64,000 bases of DNA from JBMOKU01 sp049324315 (GTDB lineage Bacteria; Bacillota; Clostridia; Peptostreptococcales; Thermotaleaceae). Each line of letters opens with the position of its first letter. Position 1 is the first letter of the stretch. A model generated the notes under the pieces. That model was not told the DNA's origin. It searched no databases and saw only the letters and a list, made by a program, of their open reading frames with translations. Position numbers and translations under genes: made by a program. Positions 15,244 to 24,029 of the stretch are shown piece after piece. The stretch covers positions 41,890 through 105,889 of the forward strand of contig JBMOKU010000025.1 of assembly GCA_049324315.1 (NCBI GenBank). The letters run 5' to 3'.

Positions 15244-16968
15244 ATGATGAATCATTATGAAGATAGTCGACAGAAAAAAATATATGAGACAATTTCTATT
15301 GTAAAGCTGCTATCGATATTGATCTGCGGTATAATTATTTTTAGTGTATATGGAGAAAGTAAATATCACATTGAGGTTTTAAACCGAAATAATATTGATA
15401 TTATTGCAATAGGTCTTGTAAGCTTTGTAGTTTTATTGCTGATTTATCAATCCTGGTTTTTTTCTTCATCGAAAAAGTTAGCACATAAAAACTTGAACAT
15501 GAAAGATCTATTTGAAACTTTTATTTTTATTACGGTTTTTACAATTCTAATCATTTTTTCTGGAGGACACCAAAGTCAACATAAGATTATCTTTTTATTT
15601 ATTATCATAACGTCTACAATGCAGTTTGGAACTCTGTATGGCATGCTAACTGCAGGTGTAAGCGGAAGTATTGTATTGCTGATTGATTTTTTTGCCATTC
15701 AAGGAATAACTGTTAATACCTACTTTGAAACCGATTTGGTATTAGTGGCGATATTCCTCCTTACTGCGTGGTTGTTGGGGGACTATGTAAAGGTAGAAAA
15801 AGACTTTCGAGAATATCTACGAGGACTTGTTAACAAGGACGAATTAACAGGTTTATTTAATCATCGATATTTTCAAGATGTAATGAGTCGGGAAATTGAG
15901 AGAGCAGAGAAGATAGAGGAGCCTGTATCTCTTTTATTTATAGATATTGATTATTTTAAGCTGTATAATGATTTGTACGGTCATCTTCAAGGTGATCAGA
16001 TTCTCAAAGAATTGGGTCATATCATTAATAAATGTGTACGGACTCAGGATATTGTATCAAGATACGGTGGCGAAGAATTTGCCGTTATTATGCCGGATAC
16101 AACAGAGGAAGAAGCAATGGCATTAGGAGAAAAAATACGTAAATCGGTAGAAAATCAGACTTTTCATGGAGAAGAAAATATGCCTTCAGGAAAGTTGACG
16201 GTTTCCATAGGTATATCATCCTATCCTGAAAAAGCAAAAAATAAGCTGGAGCTTATCAATAGTACAGATGATGCGCTGTACCGTGCAAAATTCTTTAATA
16301 AAAACAGGGTGGAGATATATGTTTCCATCCTTGAAGAATTGAAAAATGATATTGAAACAGAACATATCGATCTTATTAGCTCTATAAAAACCCTGATTAG
16401 TGTCATCAACGCAAAGGACCGCTACACCTATGGACATACAGAGAGAGTTGTGATTTACTGCGGACTAGCTGCTGAGAAATTAGGGTTGTCTGAAGACGAG
16501 AAAAGAACTTTAAAATATGGTGCGTATCTACATGATATAGGAAAAATTCAAATTCCGAAGGATGTTTTGAATAAACGCATGAGATTAACGGATGAGGAAT
16601 GGCAGTCGATTAAGCAGCATCCGGAGCATGGAGTAGATATTATTAAACCGGTGACTTCTTTAGATACAGTGGTGCCGCTGATACTTCACCATCATGAGCG
16701 GTTTGACGGAAACGGCTATCCTGGTGGGTTGATGGGAGAGTCTATACCTTATCTTGCAAGGGTACTCAGTGTGGCAGACAGCTTTGATGCTATGACCTCG
16801 AACAGACCGTATCAGACGAGAAAAAGCTACGAGCAGGCCATTGAAGAATTGCAGCGCTGCAGCGGCAGCCAGTTTGATCCCCAAATTGTTAAAAGCTTTA
16901 TCGAAGTTATTGAAGAGAATTATGAATCACTGGATTCGTTTAAATACGAAGCCCATGTTTTTATGTAG
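15244..16968 (+). CDS. Membrane GGDEF plus HD-GYP dual-domain protein
   Basis: About 574 residues. Around five or six N-terminal membrane helices (residues ~15-190) carry no recognisable ligand motif. GGDEF follows (~205-360) with SRYGGEEFAV and an intact RxxD I-site (RTQD). The HD-GYP domain (~385-560) has YLHDIGKIQIP and HHERFDGNGYPGG. Both the synthesis and the hydrolysis centres for c-di-GMP look complete. The ATG pair at 15244/15247 is preferred because AAGGTG lies just upstream; the ATG at 15217 has none. The gene lies next to agr but behind a terminator. It ends at a bidirectional-looking hairpin. Confidence 0.9.
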   Translation: MMNHYEDSRQKKIYETISIVKLLSILICGIIIFSVYGESKYHIEVLNRNNIDIIAIGLVSFVVLLLIYQSWFFSSSKKLAHKNLNMKDLFETFIFITVFTILIIFSGGHQSQHKIIFLFIIITSTMQFGTLYGMLTAGVSGSIVLLIDFFAIQGITVNTYFETDLVLVAIFLLTAWLLGDYVKVEKDFREYLRGLVNKDELTGLFNHRYFQDVMSREIERAEKIEEPVSLLFIDIDYFKLYNDLYGHLQGDQILKELGHIINKCVRTQDIVSRYGGEEFAVIMPDTTEEEAMALGEKIRKSVENQTFHGEENMPSGKLTVSIGISSYPEKAKNKLELINSTDDALYRAKFFNKNRVEIYVSILEELKNDIETEHIDLISSIKTLISVINAKDRYTYGHTERVVIYCGLAAEKLGLSEDEKRTLKYGAYLHDIGKIQIPKDVLNKRMRLTDEEWQSIKQHPEHGVDIIKPVTSLDTVVPLILHHHERFDGNGYPGGLMGESIPYLARVLSVADSFDAMTSNRPYQTRKSYEQAIEELQRCSGSQFDPQIVKSFIEVIEENYESLDSFKYEAHVFM

Positions 16969-16974
16969 GACATA

Positions 16975-17025
16975 AAAAAACGATTAGTCAGCGTATTCTT
17001 TAAAATGCCCTGTCTAATCGTTTTT
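16975..17025 (+). terminator. Terminator after the GGDEF/HD-GYP gene
   Basis: AAACGATTAG and CTAATCGTTTTT form the arms around a 26-base loop that has little pairing. T-rich on the plus side. Confidence 0.6.
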
Positions 17026-17109
17026 CAAATTCTATCTGGTACATTTTCTTATCTACTGCATGATACGAATCAAGAACTTCTGTTTGATATTTAAAAATGT
17101 ATTTCCCTT

Positions 17110-17137
17110 CGTAGGGATCGACGCCCTCGTCGATCCG
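17110..17137. repeat. GTAGGG-family hairpin
   Basis: GGATCGACG pairs with CGTCGATCC around CCCT, preceded by GTA. Same form as the other GTAGGG hairpins in this window. Confidence 0.5.
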
Positions 17138-17172
17138 AAAAAATTGTATAACGATTCTCAACAAAGCGCAAT

Positions 17173-17201
17173 AAAAAAGCCCTCTTTTCAGAGGGCCTTT
17201 G
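17173..17201 (-). terminator. Terminator of the AgcS gene
   Basis: On the minus strand AAAGGCCCTCT pairs with AGAGGGCTTT and is followed by a run of T. It lies about 13 bases past the AgcS stop. Confidence 0.8.
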
Positions 17202-17213
17202 TTCTAAGTAAAC

Positions 17214-18656
17214 TTATTTTTTTGTGCTGTAGCCAGCCCAGAAATCTGCGTTTTTCACGCCAAGCTTTGTTGAATCGTATACTGGATCTTTGCCGACAGC
17301 TTTTTGCTCTTCATAGTCTTTAAGACACTGAATTGCAGGTTTTTGTAAGATAATAATAGCGATGATATTTAACCATGCCATCAAACCAACACCAACGTCA
17401 CCAAGACCCCATGCCAATGAAGCAGTTTTCACAGATCCATAGTAAATGGAAGCCAGCAACACAACTCTTGTGATGTTAATCATCATCTTTCTAGTAGAAC
17501 CATTCTTGAAAAGATAAGCGATGTTAACCTCAGCATAGTAGTAGTATGCCATTAAGGTTGTGAAAGCGAAGAAGAATAACGCGATGGCAACGAATCCACT
17601 TCCAAGTCCAGGCATGAAGGAGTCAACAGCCATTTGTGTATAAGCCGGACCAATATCAACGCCAGGGATGTTTTCTACAAGGAAAGTACCATCTGGAGCT
17701 GTTACATTGTACATGCCTGTAATGATGATCATGAATGCTGTTGCAGAACATACGAATAATGTATCAACATATACTGAGAAAGCTTGTACTAAACCTTGCT
17801 TCGCTGGGTGGGAAACCTCAGCAGCAGCAGCGGCCATAGGACCAGTACCTTGTCCTGCTTCGTTGGAGTAGATACCACGTTTTACCCCCCAGGAGATTGC
17901 TGTACCCAAGATACCGCCAAATACCTGATGTGCACCAAAAGCACTGCTGAAAATCAAGCCGAATACTGCAGGCACTTTTGAGATATTCATAAAGATGATG
18001 ACAAGAGCAACAAGAATATATGCACCAGCCATGAAAGGAACAATCAATTCTGCGGCTTTACCGATACGCTTAACGCCACCAAAGATGATTAAGCCTAATA
18101 AAGCAACGATAATACCACCAGTGATAAATGGACTAACACCAAATGCATTTTGAACACCTGCAGCGATACTGTTAGATTGGACACCTGGTAAGAAGAAGCC
18201 CATTGCGATTACAGTAGAAACTGCAAATATTACGGCATACCATTTCATGCCCATACCTTTTTCGATGTAGTAGGAAGGACCTCCACGATACTCGCCATCA
18301 ATTTCTTGCTTGTAAATTTGTGCAAGAACGGATTCAACGAAAGCTGAACCTGCACCTAGGAAAGCGATTGCCCACATCCAGAACACTGCTCCCGGACCAC
18401 CCATTGCGATGGCTGTAGCAACACCGGCGATGTTACCGGTACCAACACGACCGGAAATAGCAAGGGCAAATGCTTGGAATGAAGAAACCCCTTGATCAGA
18501 TGACTTACTGCCAAATAATAATGTTACCATTTCTTTGATGTGACGTACTTGCAGGAAACGGGTAATCACGGAGAAATATAGACCAACGCCTAAACATAAA
18601 TAAATAAGTGCCTTACTCCAGAGTATCCCGTTTAATGCATCCACCAATTGAGCCAT
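17214..18656 (-). CDS. Sodium:alanine (glycine) symporter, AgcS family
   Basis: 480 residues, about ten or eleven membrane helices. Family features are visible: ISGRVGTGNIAGVATAIAMGG near residue 70, EYRGGPSYYIEKGMG near 125, and IYSNEAGQGTGP near 270. It imports alanine or glycine with Na+ or H+. GGAGGTGG lies before the ATG of MAQLVDAL, so I choose that start rather than the ATG 15 bases upstream that overlaps the ribosome site. It is a single-gene unit with its own terminator. Confidence 0.93.
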   Translation of the reverse strand: MAQLVDALNGILWSKALIYLCLGVGLYFSVITRFLQVRHIKEMVTLLFGSKSSDQGVSSFQAFALAISGRVGTGNIAGVATAIAMGGPGAVFWMWAIAFLGAGSAFVESVLAQIYKQEIDGEYRGGPSYYIEKGMGMKWYAVIFAVSTVIAMGFFLPGVQSNSIAAGVQNAFGVSPFITGGIIVALLGLIIFGGVKRIGKAAELIVPFMAGAYILVALVIIFMNISKVPAVFGLIFSSAFGAHQVFGGILGTAISWGVKRGIYSNEAGQGTGPMAAAAAEVSHPAKQGLVQAFSVYVDTLFVCSATAFMIIITGMYNVTAPDGTFLVENIPGVDIGPAYTQMAVDSFMPGLGSGFVAIALFFFAFTTLMAYYYYAEVNIAYLFKNGSTRKMMINITRVVLLASIYYGSVKTASLAWGLGDVGVGLMAWLNIIAIIILQKPAIQCLKDYEEQKAVGKDPVYDSTKLGVKNADFWAGYSTKK

Positions 18657-19075
18657 AAAATCCACCTCCATAAAATATTAAAATATTGTTACAGATGTTA
18701 CAATTATGATAATACTATAATTTGTGAAAAAGTTCAATGTAATAAATTTTTTTTTGCGTATTGTATATATTTTCAGCATTCAAAAAAGATTCTAACAAAT
18801 TATAAACTACCATAATTGCAAGCCTTACAACGAGGAAAAAAACTAACTTCATTCATAAATATAATATTATCCGCAAGAATATGTTAGAGAGCCTTCAATA
18901 GTTGTTAAAGCTGTGTAGAAGGCTTGGCAAAATCTTTCAAATAATGGGTTTAGATATTCTTGTCGATAATAAAACTAAATCTTACATAATTCTTTTTGTA
19001 CAAACTCTTTCAAACAAATCTGTTTTTATTGTATGATATAATATAAGCAATTATTTATTTTCTTAATCATGAGGA
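18657..19075. other. AT-rich divergent intergenic region
   Basis: About 420 bases between the divergent AgcS and CNNM genes. It must hold both promoters. TATAAT-like sequences occur near 19039, but no convincing -35 partner was found. I see no gene, repeat or riboswitch here. Confidence 0.5.
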
Positions 19076-19087
19076 GTGTGGTATATT

Positions 19088-20335
19088 TTGGATTCGAGCA
19101 GTTATTGGCATTTTATCGCTCTTTTTTGCCTTTTATGTTTCTCAGCCTTTTTTTCGGCATCAGAAACAGCATTGATGTCTTTGAGTAAAATACGTATTAG
19201 ACATATGATGGAAGAAAAAATAAAAGGAGCAGAAGTAATTGACCGTATGATTGAGAACCCAAGCAAATTGTTGGGAACAATCCTTGTTGGGAACAATATC
19301 GTCAATATTGGTGCATCAGCACTGGCAACATCATTGGCAATGGATTTTTTTGGTAAAAGCGGCGTTGGAATTGCTACTGCATTTATGACGGTGTTTGTAT
19401 TGGTTTTTGGTGAAATTACTCCGAAATCCCTTGCTGCCCAGAACTCAGAAAGCTTTTCTCTTAAAGTAGTAGGGCCGATTTCATTGATTATAAAAATATT
19501 GAATCCTATTGTTATTCTTTTTACATTCATAACCAATGGTTTGATCAGACTGTTAGGCGGCAATGTGGATAAGGAGCAGCCCTTTATTACAGAAGAAGAA
19601 TTGAGAACCATTGTTACAGTGAGTCATGAAGAAGGGGTTCTTGAAGTAGAAGAAAAGCAGATGATTCATAATGTTTTTGAATTTGGTGATTTGCAAATCA
19701 AAGATGTCATGATACAGCGGACAGACATTGTGGCCATCGATGTGGAGTCTACCTATGATGAGGTAATGGATGTCATAAAAGAAGAGCAGTTCTCCCGCTA
19801 TCCCATCTATAAGGAGCAAATCGATGATATAATAGGTGTCCTAAATATGCGGGACTTAGTTTTTCTAGAAGGAACGAAAGAAAATTTCCGTATGGAGAAT
19901 TATATTCGGGAGCCGTTCTATACATTTGAGTTTAAAAAGATTTCGGAAGTATTTAAGGAAATGAAGAAGCATCGAAGTCATATGGCCATTGTATTAGACG
20001 AATACGGTGGCACAGCAGGAATTGTAACAATTGAGGATCTGGTGGAGGAGATTGTAGGCGATATTCAGGATGAATATGATGATGAAGAAGAAAATGAAAT
20101 TGAAGTAATTAAAGAAGATGAATACGTTGTTGATGGCAGCGTAAGGATCGACTTGGTAAATGAGTTGATCGGGATCAGTCTGGAATCGGAGGATTTTGAC
20201 TCCATTGGAGGATTTATCATCGGACAGTTGGGAAGACTTCCAGAGGAAGGAGAAACTGTAGAATATAACGATATCAAGCTAATCACGGAAAGCATTGAAA
20301 AAAACAGAATCAAGAAGATCCGAATATTAACGTAA
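19088..20335 (+). CDS. CNNM/CorC (HlyC) family transporter
   Basis: About 415 residues. The order matches the CNNM-CBS-CorC family: membrane domain (~1-190) with SASETALMSLSKIRIRHM and LVGNNIVNIGASALATS, a CBS pair (~210-330, MIQRTDIVAIDVES and DEYGGTAGIVTIEDLVEEI), and a C-terminal transporter-associated domain (~340-415). It is likely a Mg2+ or Co2+ transporter or efflux protein. The start is uncertain: GAGGAG overlaps a GTG at 19076, so I prefer the TTG four codons later. Confidence 0.88.
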   Translation: MDSSSYWHFIALFCLLCFSAFFSASETALMSLSKIRIRHMMEEKIKGAEVIDRMIENPSKLLGTILVGNNIVNIGASALATSLAMDFFGKSGVGIATAFMTVFVLVFGEITPKSLAAQNSESFSLKVVGPISLIIKILNPIVILFTFITNGLIRLLGGNVDKEQPFITEEELRTIVTVSHEEGVLEVEEKQMIHNVFEFGDLQIKDVMIQRTDIVAIDVESTYDEVMDVIKEEQFSRYPIYKEQIDDIIGVLNMRDLVFLEGTKENFRMENYIREPFYTFEFKKISEVFKEMKKHRSHMAIVLDEYGGTAGIVTIEDLVEEIVGDIQDEYDDEEENEIEVIKEDEYVVDGSVRIDLVNELIGISLESEDFDSIGGFIIGQLGRLPEEGETVEYNDIKLITESIEKNRIKKIRILT

Positions 20336-20352
20336 ATCGATCGCGATTTGAT

Positions 20353-20382
20353 AATCCCCTGATGAACTCAGGGGATTTTTAG
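20353..20382 (+). terminator. Terminator after the CNNM gene
   Basis: AATCCCCTGA pairs with TCAGGGGATT around 5 bases, then TTTT. Confidence 0.85.
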
Positions 20383-20384
20383 TT

Positions 20385-20411
20385 GTAGGGAATGGCCCCT
20401 GTGCCATTCCG
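20385..20411. repeat. GTAGGG-family hairpin
   Basis: GTAGGGAATGGC then a short loop and GCCATTCC. Directly behind the terminator. Confidence 0.5.
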
Positions 20412-20458
20412 TTATGGTGTTTATCATTTTCACGGTGGTAAATTCAAAGAGAGCAAGA

Positions 20459-20519
20459 CTTGGGGACTGGTCCGCTGTCCAGTACGCTTTTTGCCGGACT
20501 GAGGCCCTGTCCCCATGTG
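20459..20519. repeat. REP-like GGGGAC hairpin
   Basis: TGGGGACTGG on the left and CCCTGTCCCCA on the right, with inner arms TCCGCTGTCCAGT and GCCGGACTGAGG. A diverged relative of the hairpins at 2847, 44371 and 46708. Confidence 0.6.
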
Positions 20520-20537
20520 CTGCAGACACTGCTCTTG

Positions 20538-20629
20538 TTACGAATCGTTATATGCGTATAATTTGAACGCGATAAAATAAGGTATCCTCTTCTCATAAAA
20601 CAATCAATATATAACGAATCGTTGCATAT
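20538..20629. promoter_or_regulatory. Two ACGAATCGTT repeats before the Lrp gene
   Basis: TTACGAATCGTTATATGCG (20538-20556) and TAACGAATCGTTGCATAT (20612-20629) are near-identical palindromic direct repeats 74 bases apart. A degenerate half (ACGATATT, AACGATAAG) follows nearer the gene. They may be operators for the adjacent Lrp-type regulator, by analogy with autoregulated Lrp/AsnC genes. Not proven. Confidence 0.5.
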
Positions 20630-20700
20630 TTCACGATATTAGAAACGATAAGTTTACATTACTTCCAAATATATTATAATTAGTAACAGGAGGGATATTC

Positions 20701-21162
20701 ATGGACGGAATTGATACGAAGATTCTAAAGCTACTTGAAGAAAATGGAAGACTTTCTCATGAAGAAATCGGTCGACTGCTTCATATTTCTCGGCCTGCCA
20801 TTCATCAGCGGGTGAACAAACTGGAAAAACAAGGGGTTATCAAAGGCTATAAAGGGGTTATTGATTGGGGAAAGCTGGGGCAGGTAATCAAGGTTCAGAT
20901 CTACATGAAATTTGTATCTCCGGATTTTTATCAAACAGCACGCCGTGTCATGGAAATCGATATACCCAATGTAAATATTGAAGACTATTATCGGCTTGCC
21001 GGTGAATGGTGCATGATGCTTAAGGTAAGAGCCACAACGCCCAATGATGTAACAAAGTTTATAGATGAATTAAGAAAAATATCTGATATTAAAGAGACAT
21101 CAACAACGTTTATTCTAAGTGCCATCATGGAAAATGGTTTTATAGAAATAAATGAGGAGTGA
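20701..21162 (+). CDS. Lrp/AsnC family transcriptional regulator
   Basis: 153 residues. The N-terminal winged helix-turn-helix (residues ~3-55, DGIDTKILKLLEENGRLSH and ISRPAIHQRVNKLEKQGV) is followed by the RAM/AsnC ligand domain (~70-145). Such proteins sense amino acids and form octamers. AGGAGG precedes the ATG. It is translationally close to the EamA transporter gene, so it may control export or uptake of an amino-acid-like compound. Paired palindromes lie in its upstream region. Confidence 0.92.
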   Translation: MDGIDTKILKLLEENGRLSHEEIGRLLHISRPAIHQRVNKLEKQGVIKGYKGVIDWGKLGQVIKVQIYMKFVSPDFYQTARRVMEIDIPNVNIEDYYRLAGEWCMMLKVRATTPNDVTKFIDELRKISDIKETSTTFILSAIMENGFIEINEE

Positions 21163-21167
21163 ATCTC

Positions 21168-22085
21168 ATGGATAGGGAAGAGAGAAAAGTATTACTGGCA
21201 TATCTTTGTGTATGTATTGTTTGGGGTTCTACCTATTTGGCTATTCGGATAGGTGTCAGTCAGTTTCCACCCATGGCTTTTGCAGGGATTCGTTTTATCG
21301 CAGCAGGTGCACTGATGCTGTTGTATGCAAGATTTAAAGGCCTGCCGCTGCCGGATTCTACCGGTGATGTGAAAAAATTGGGTATTGTCGGTTTGTTTCT
21401 GCTGCTGGGTGGGAATGGGCTGGTAGTATGGGCAGAACAATGGGTGCATTCAGGATTAGCTTGTTTGCTGGTGGCAACGGTACCGTTATTTATGGCGCTC
21501 TTAGAGCTAATGATGCCGAATGCAAACAAGATTGGAAAAAAAGGATGGATTGGATTGATCATTGGCTTCGCCGGTGTTGTGCTGCTGGTGTTATCCGGCT
21601 CCGGTACAGGAGCTATCGACATGCTGGGTGCAGGGCTGCTTCTTTTAGCTGCTTTCCTTTGGTCCAGCGGTTCGGTTTTATCCAAAACCTTCCAACCTTC
21701 GGGAAGTATTGTCTCTCATATTGGGATTGAAATGCTTTCAGGGGGATTTGGTTTATGCCTTGTGGGTTTGCTGTTAGGGGAATTTAGTAGAATACACATT
21801 ACCACTACTGGTATCGGAGCATTGTTATATTTAATTTTCTTTGGCTCCATATTGGGATACAGCAGTTATATCTATATACTCCAAAAATGGCCGGCAGCAA
21901 AAGCTGGTACCTATGCATATGTCAATCCTCCTGTTGCAGTATTTCTAGGGGCTATTTTTCTTGACGAACCGGTTACCATCTTTGTGGTGATCTCTACCGT
22001 TATTATCTTGGTAGGCGTTTTCTTGGTGCAGGCTTCAAAGGTTCAGACAGTAAAGAGCCCAAATAGCGATGGAGAAACCGTATAA
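21168..22085 (+). CDS. EamA (DMT superfamily) transporter
   Basis: 305 residues, ten membrane helices in two EamA repeats; the first opens VCIVWGSTYLAIRIGV and the second begins near residue 155. The family includes metabolite and amino-acid exporters such as RhaT/YdcZ-like proteins. GAGGAG lies 8 bases before the ATG giving MDREERK; a GTG three codons earlier overlaps the preceding stop. It is the second gene of the Lrp operon. Confidence 0.88.
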   Translation: MDREERKVLLAYLCVCIVWGSTYLAIRIGVSQFPPMAFAGIRFIAAGALMLLYARFKGLPLPDSTGDVKKLGIVGLFLLLGGNGLVVWAEQWVHSGLACLLVATVPLFMALLELMMPNANKIGKKGWIGLIIGFAGVVLLVLSGSGTGAIDMLGAGLLLLAAFLWSSGSVLSKTFQPSGSIVSHIGIEMLSGGFGLCLVGLLLGEFSRIHITTTGIGALLYLIFFGSILGYSSYIYILQKWPAAKAGTYAYVNPPVAVFLGAIFLDEPVTIFVVISTVIILVGVFLVQASKVQTVKSPNSDGETV

Positions 22086-22132
22086 ATAGGTATCCGTAAA
22101 TCTATAATGAATGTGAAAACAGAATGCTCCGA

Positions 22133-22327
22133 GTCTATATTCCTGTGAATGATGTCGTTTATGGAGTGTAGACCGATAGGGTGTTATTGGAAACGGTAAT
22201 GCCTCCCGGTGTGGAAAGGAGTTCGTGAGGGTTTATTTTATTATGACATCTTTGATGGTCTGATATTGTAAACAAGGTTTATTCATATAAGGATATACAC
22301 TTTAACGCTGGGTCATTACCTTCCAAT
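22133..22327 (+). ncRNA. Structured leader upstream of the P5C dehydrogenase gene, unknown class
   Basis: Two long-range stems can be drawn by eye. GTCTATATTCC (22133-22143) pairs with GGAGTGTAGAC (22163-22173). ATTGGAAACGGTAATG (22186-22201) pairs with CATTACCTTCCAAT (22314-22327), closing a domain of about 110 bases that includes CTCC/GGAG. It ends 35 bases before the start codon and is GC-richer than nearby spacers. It fits no riboswitch class I recognise. It could be a regulatory RNA or a chance fold. Confidence 0.4.
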
Positions 22328-22362
22328 AGTCGATTGTAAAAATTGATAATGGAGGTAAGTGT

Positions 22363-23994
22363 ATGCAAAATGGAATTTATCGATTAAGGAAACTGGACAA
22401 TGAAGCGGTGAAGTCATATTTACCGGGGAATCCAGAACGAACAGAACTAAAACAAAAGCTTACGACATTGAAAAACACAGAAATAGAAATCCCCCTTATT
22501 ATTGGCGGGAAGGAAATCAAAACAGGAAATATCGGAACCTGTGTGATTCCCCATAACCATCAACATGTTCTTGCCAGATACCATATTGCGGGAGAAAAAG
22601 AACTGAATTTGGCAATTGAAGCGTCTATTCAAGCAAAAAAGGAATGGGAGAATACACCGTGGGAGCACCGTGCCGCGATTTTCATGAAAGCGGCAGAGCT
22701 TCTGGCAGGGCCATGGCGCTCTACAGTAAATGCTGCGACCATGCTTTGTCAGAGCAAGACGGCTTATCAGGCAGAAATTGACGCAGCCTGCGAACTCATC
22801 GACTTTCTACGCTTTAATGTATACTTTATGCAAGAAATCTATGAAGAGCAGCCCATATCGACTGACGGAGTATGGAACAGAATCGATTACAGACCGTTGG
22901 AAGGCTTTGTTTTGGCTGTAACGCCATTCAATTTTACAGCCATCGGCGGGAATTTGCCCACGGCGCCGGCGATGCTGGGGAATGTGGTGAATTGGAAGCC
23001 TGCTTCTACGGCGGTCTATTCTAATTATTTTGTCATGAAACTTCTGCAGGAAGCCGGGTTACCTGATGGTGTCATCAATTTTATTCCCAGCAGAGGAAGC
23101 GATGTAGAAAGGACGATGATTGGCAGTCGGTGGCTTTCTGGAATCCATTTCACAGGCTCAACAGAAGTTTTCAATACCATGTGGCGGCAGGTGGCCAATC
23201 ATATCAATAGGTATAGAGGCTATCCAAGACTGGTGGGAGAAACAGGAGGAAAAGACTTTATTTTTGCCCATCCGTCAGTAGAGATTGATGAACTGGCAGC
23301 AGCCTTGATTCGTGGAGCCTTTGAGTATCAAGGGCAAAAATGCTCAGCGGCTTCCAGGGCATATATCCCTAGAAGTATTTGGGGAGAATTGAAAGATAAA
23401 CTTCTAGAACAGTTGAGGACCATTAAGATGGGAGACGTGGAGGATTTTAGAAACTTTATGGGGGCAGTGATCGACCAGAAGTCCTTCCAAAATATTAAGG
23501 AATATATTGAATATGCAGATCAAGCTTCCGACGCAAAGATCTTTTATGGAGGAAGATGTGATGATTCTATAGGATATTTTGTAGAACCAACGGTGATATT
23601 CACATCGAACCCGAGATTTAGGACCATGGAAGAAGAGATATTCGGACCCGTATTAACCATTTACGCTTATGACGATAATGCTTTAGAGGAGACTCTGAAT
23701 CTTTGTGATACCACTTCGCCTTATGGATTGACTGGAGCAATATTCGCTAAGGATCGAGGCGCCATTGTCAGTATGGAACAGAGACTCAGACACAGCGCAG
23801 GAAATCTCTATATCAATGATAAACCTACAGGTGCCGTCGTAGGGCAGCAGCCTTTTGGCGGTGGAAGAGCTTCAGGGACTAATGATAAAGCAGGAAGCAA
23901 ATTAAATCTGTTGAGATGGGTCAATCCAAGAACCATCAAGGAAACATTCGTACCATCAAAATCTTATGCATATCCATATATGACAGAAGAATAG
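22363..23994 (+). CDS. pruA: L-glutamate gamma-semialdehyde (P5C) dehydrogenase
   Basis: 543 residues, the usual length of stand-alone PruA/RocA-type enzymes. ALDH features are visible: NFTAIGGNLPTAPAMLGN in the cofactor fold, FTGSTEVF, LVGETGGKDFIF with the general base Glu, and the catalytic Cys in YQGQKCSAASRAY. It oxidises glutamate semialdehyde to glutamate, the second step of proline and arginine breakdown. GGAGGTAAG precedes the ATG. No proline dehydrogenase gene is near. The leader upstream may control it, and a shared terminator ends it. Confidence 0.93.
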   Translation: MQNGIYRLRKLDNEAVKSYLPGNPERTELKQKLTTLKNTEIEIPLIIGGKEIKTGNIGTCVIPHNHQHVLARYHIAGEKELNLAIEASIQAKKEWENTPWEHRAAIFMKAAELLAGPWRSTVNAATMLCQSKTAYQAEIDAACELIDFLRFNVYFMQEIYEEQPISTDGVWNRIDYRPLEGFVLAVTPFNFTAIGGNLPTAPAMLGNVVNWKPASTAVYSNYFVMKLLQEAGLPDGVINFIPSRGSDVERTMIGSRWLSGIHFTGSTEVFNTMWRQVANHINRYRGYPRLVGETGGKDFIFAHPSVEIDELAAALIRGAFEYQGQKCSAASRAYIPRSIWGELKDKLLEQLRTIKMGDVEDFRNFMGAVIDQKSFQNIKEYIEYADQASDAKIFYGGRCDDSIGYFVEPTVIFTSNPRFRTMEEEIFGPVLTIYAYDDNALEETLNLCDTTSPYGLTGAIFAKDRGAIVSMEQRLRHSAGNLYINDKPTGAVVGQQPFGGGRASGTNDKAGSKLNLLRWVNPRTIKETFVPSKSYAYPYMTEE

Positions 23995-23996
23995 GA

Positions 23997-24028
23997 AAAT
24001 GGATCATCTAGCGGGATGATCCATTTTT
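23997..24028. terminator. Bidirectional terminator between convergent genes
   Basis: AAAATGGATCATC pairs with GATGATCCATTTTT. A and T tracts on both sides let it serve both convergent genes. Confidence 0.85.
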
Positions 24029-24029
24029 A

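Noticed and set aside
18657..19075. Glycine riboswitch ahead of the AgcS gene
   Set aside because: The spacer is AT-rich without the tandem aptamer layout.
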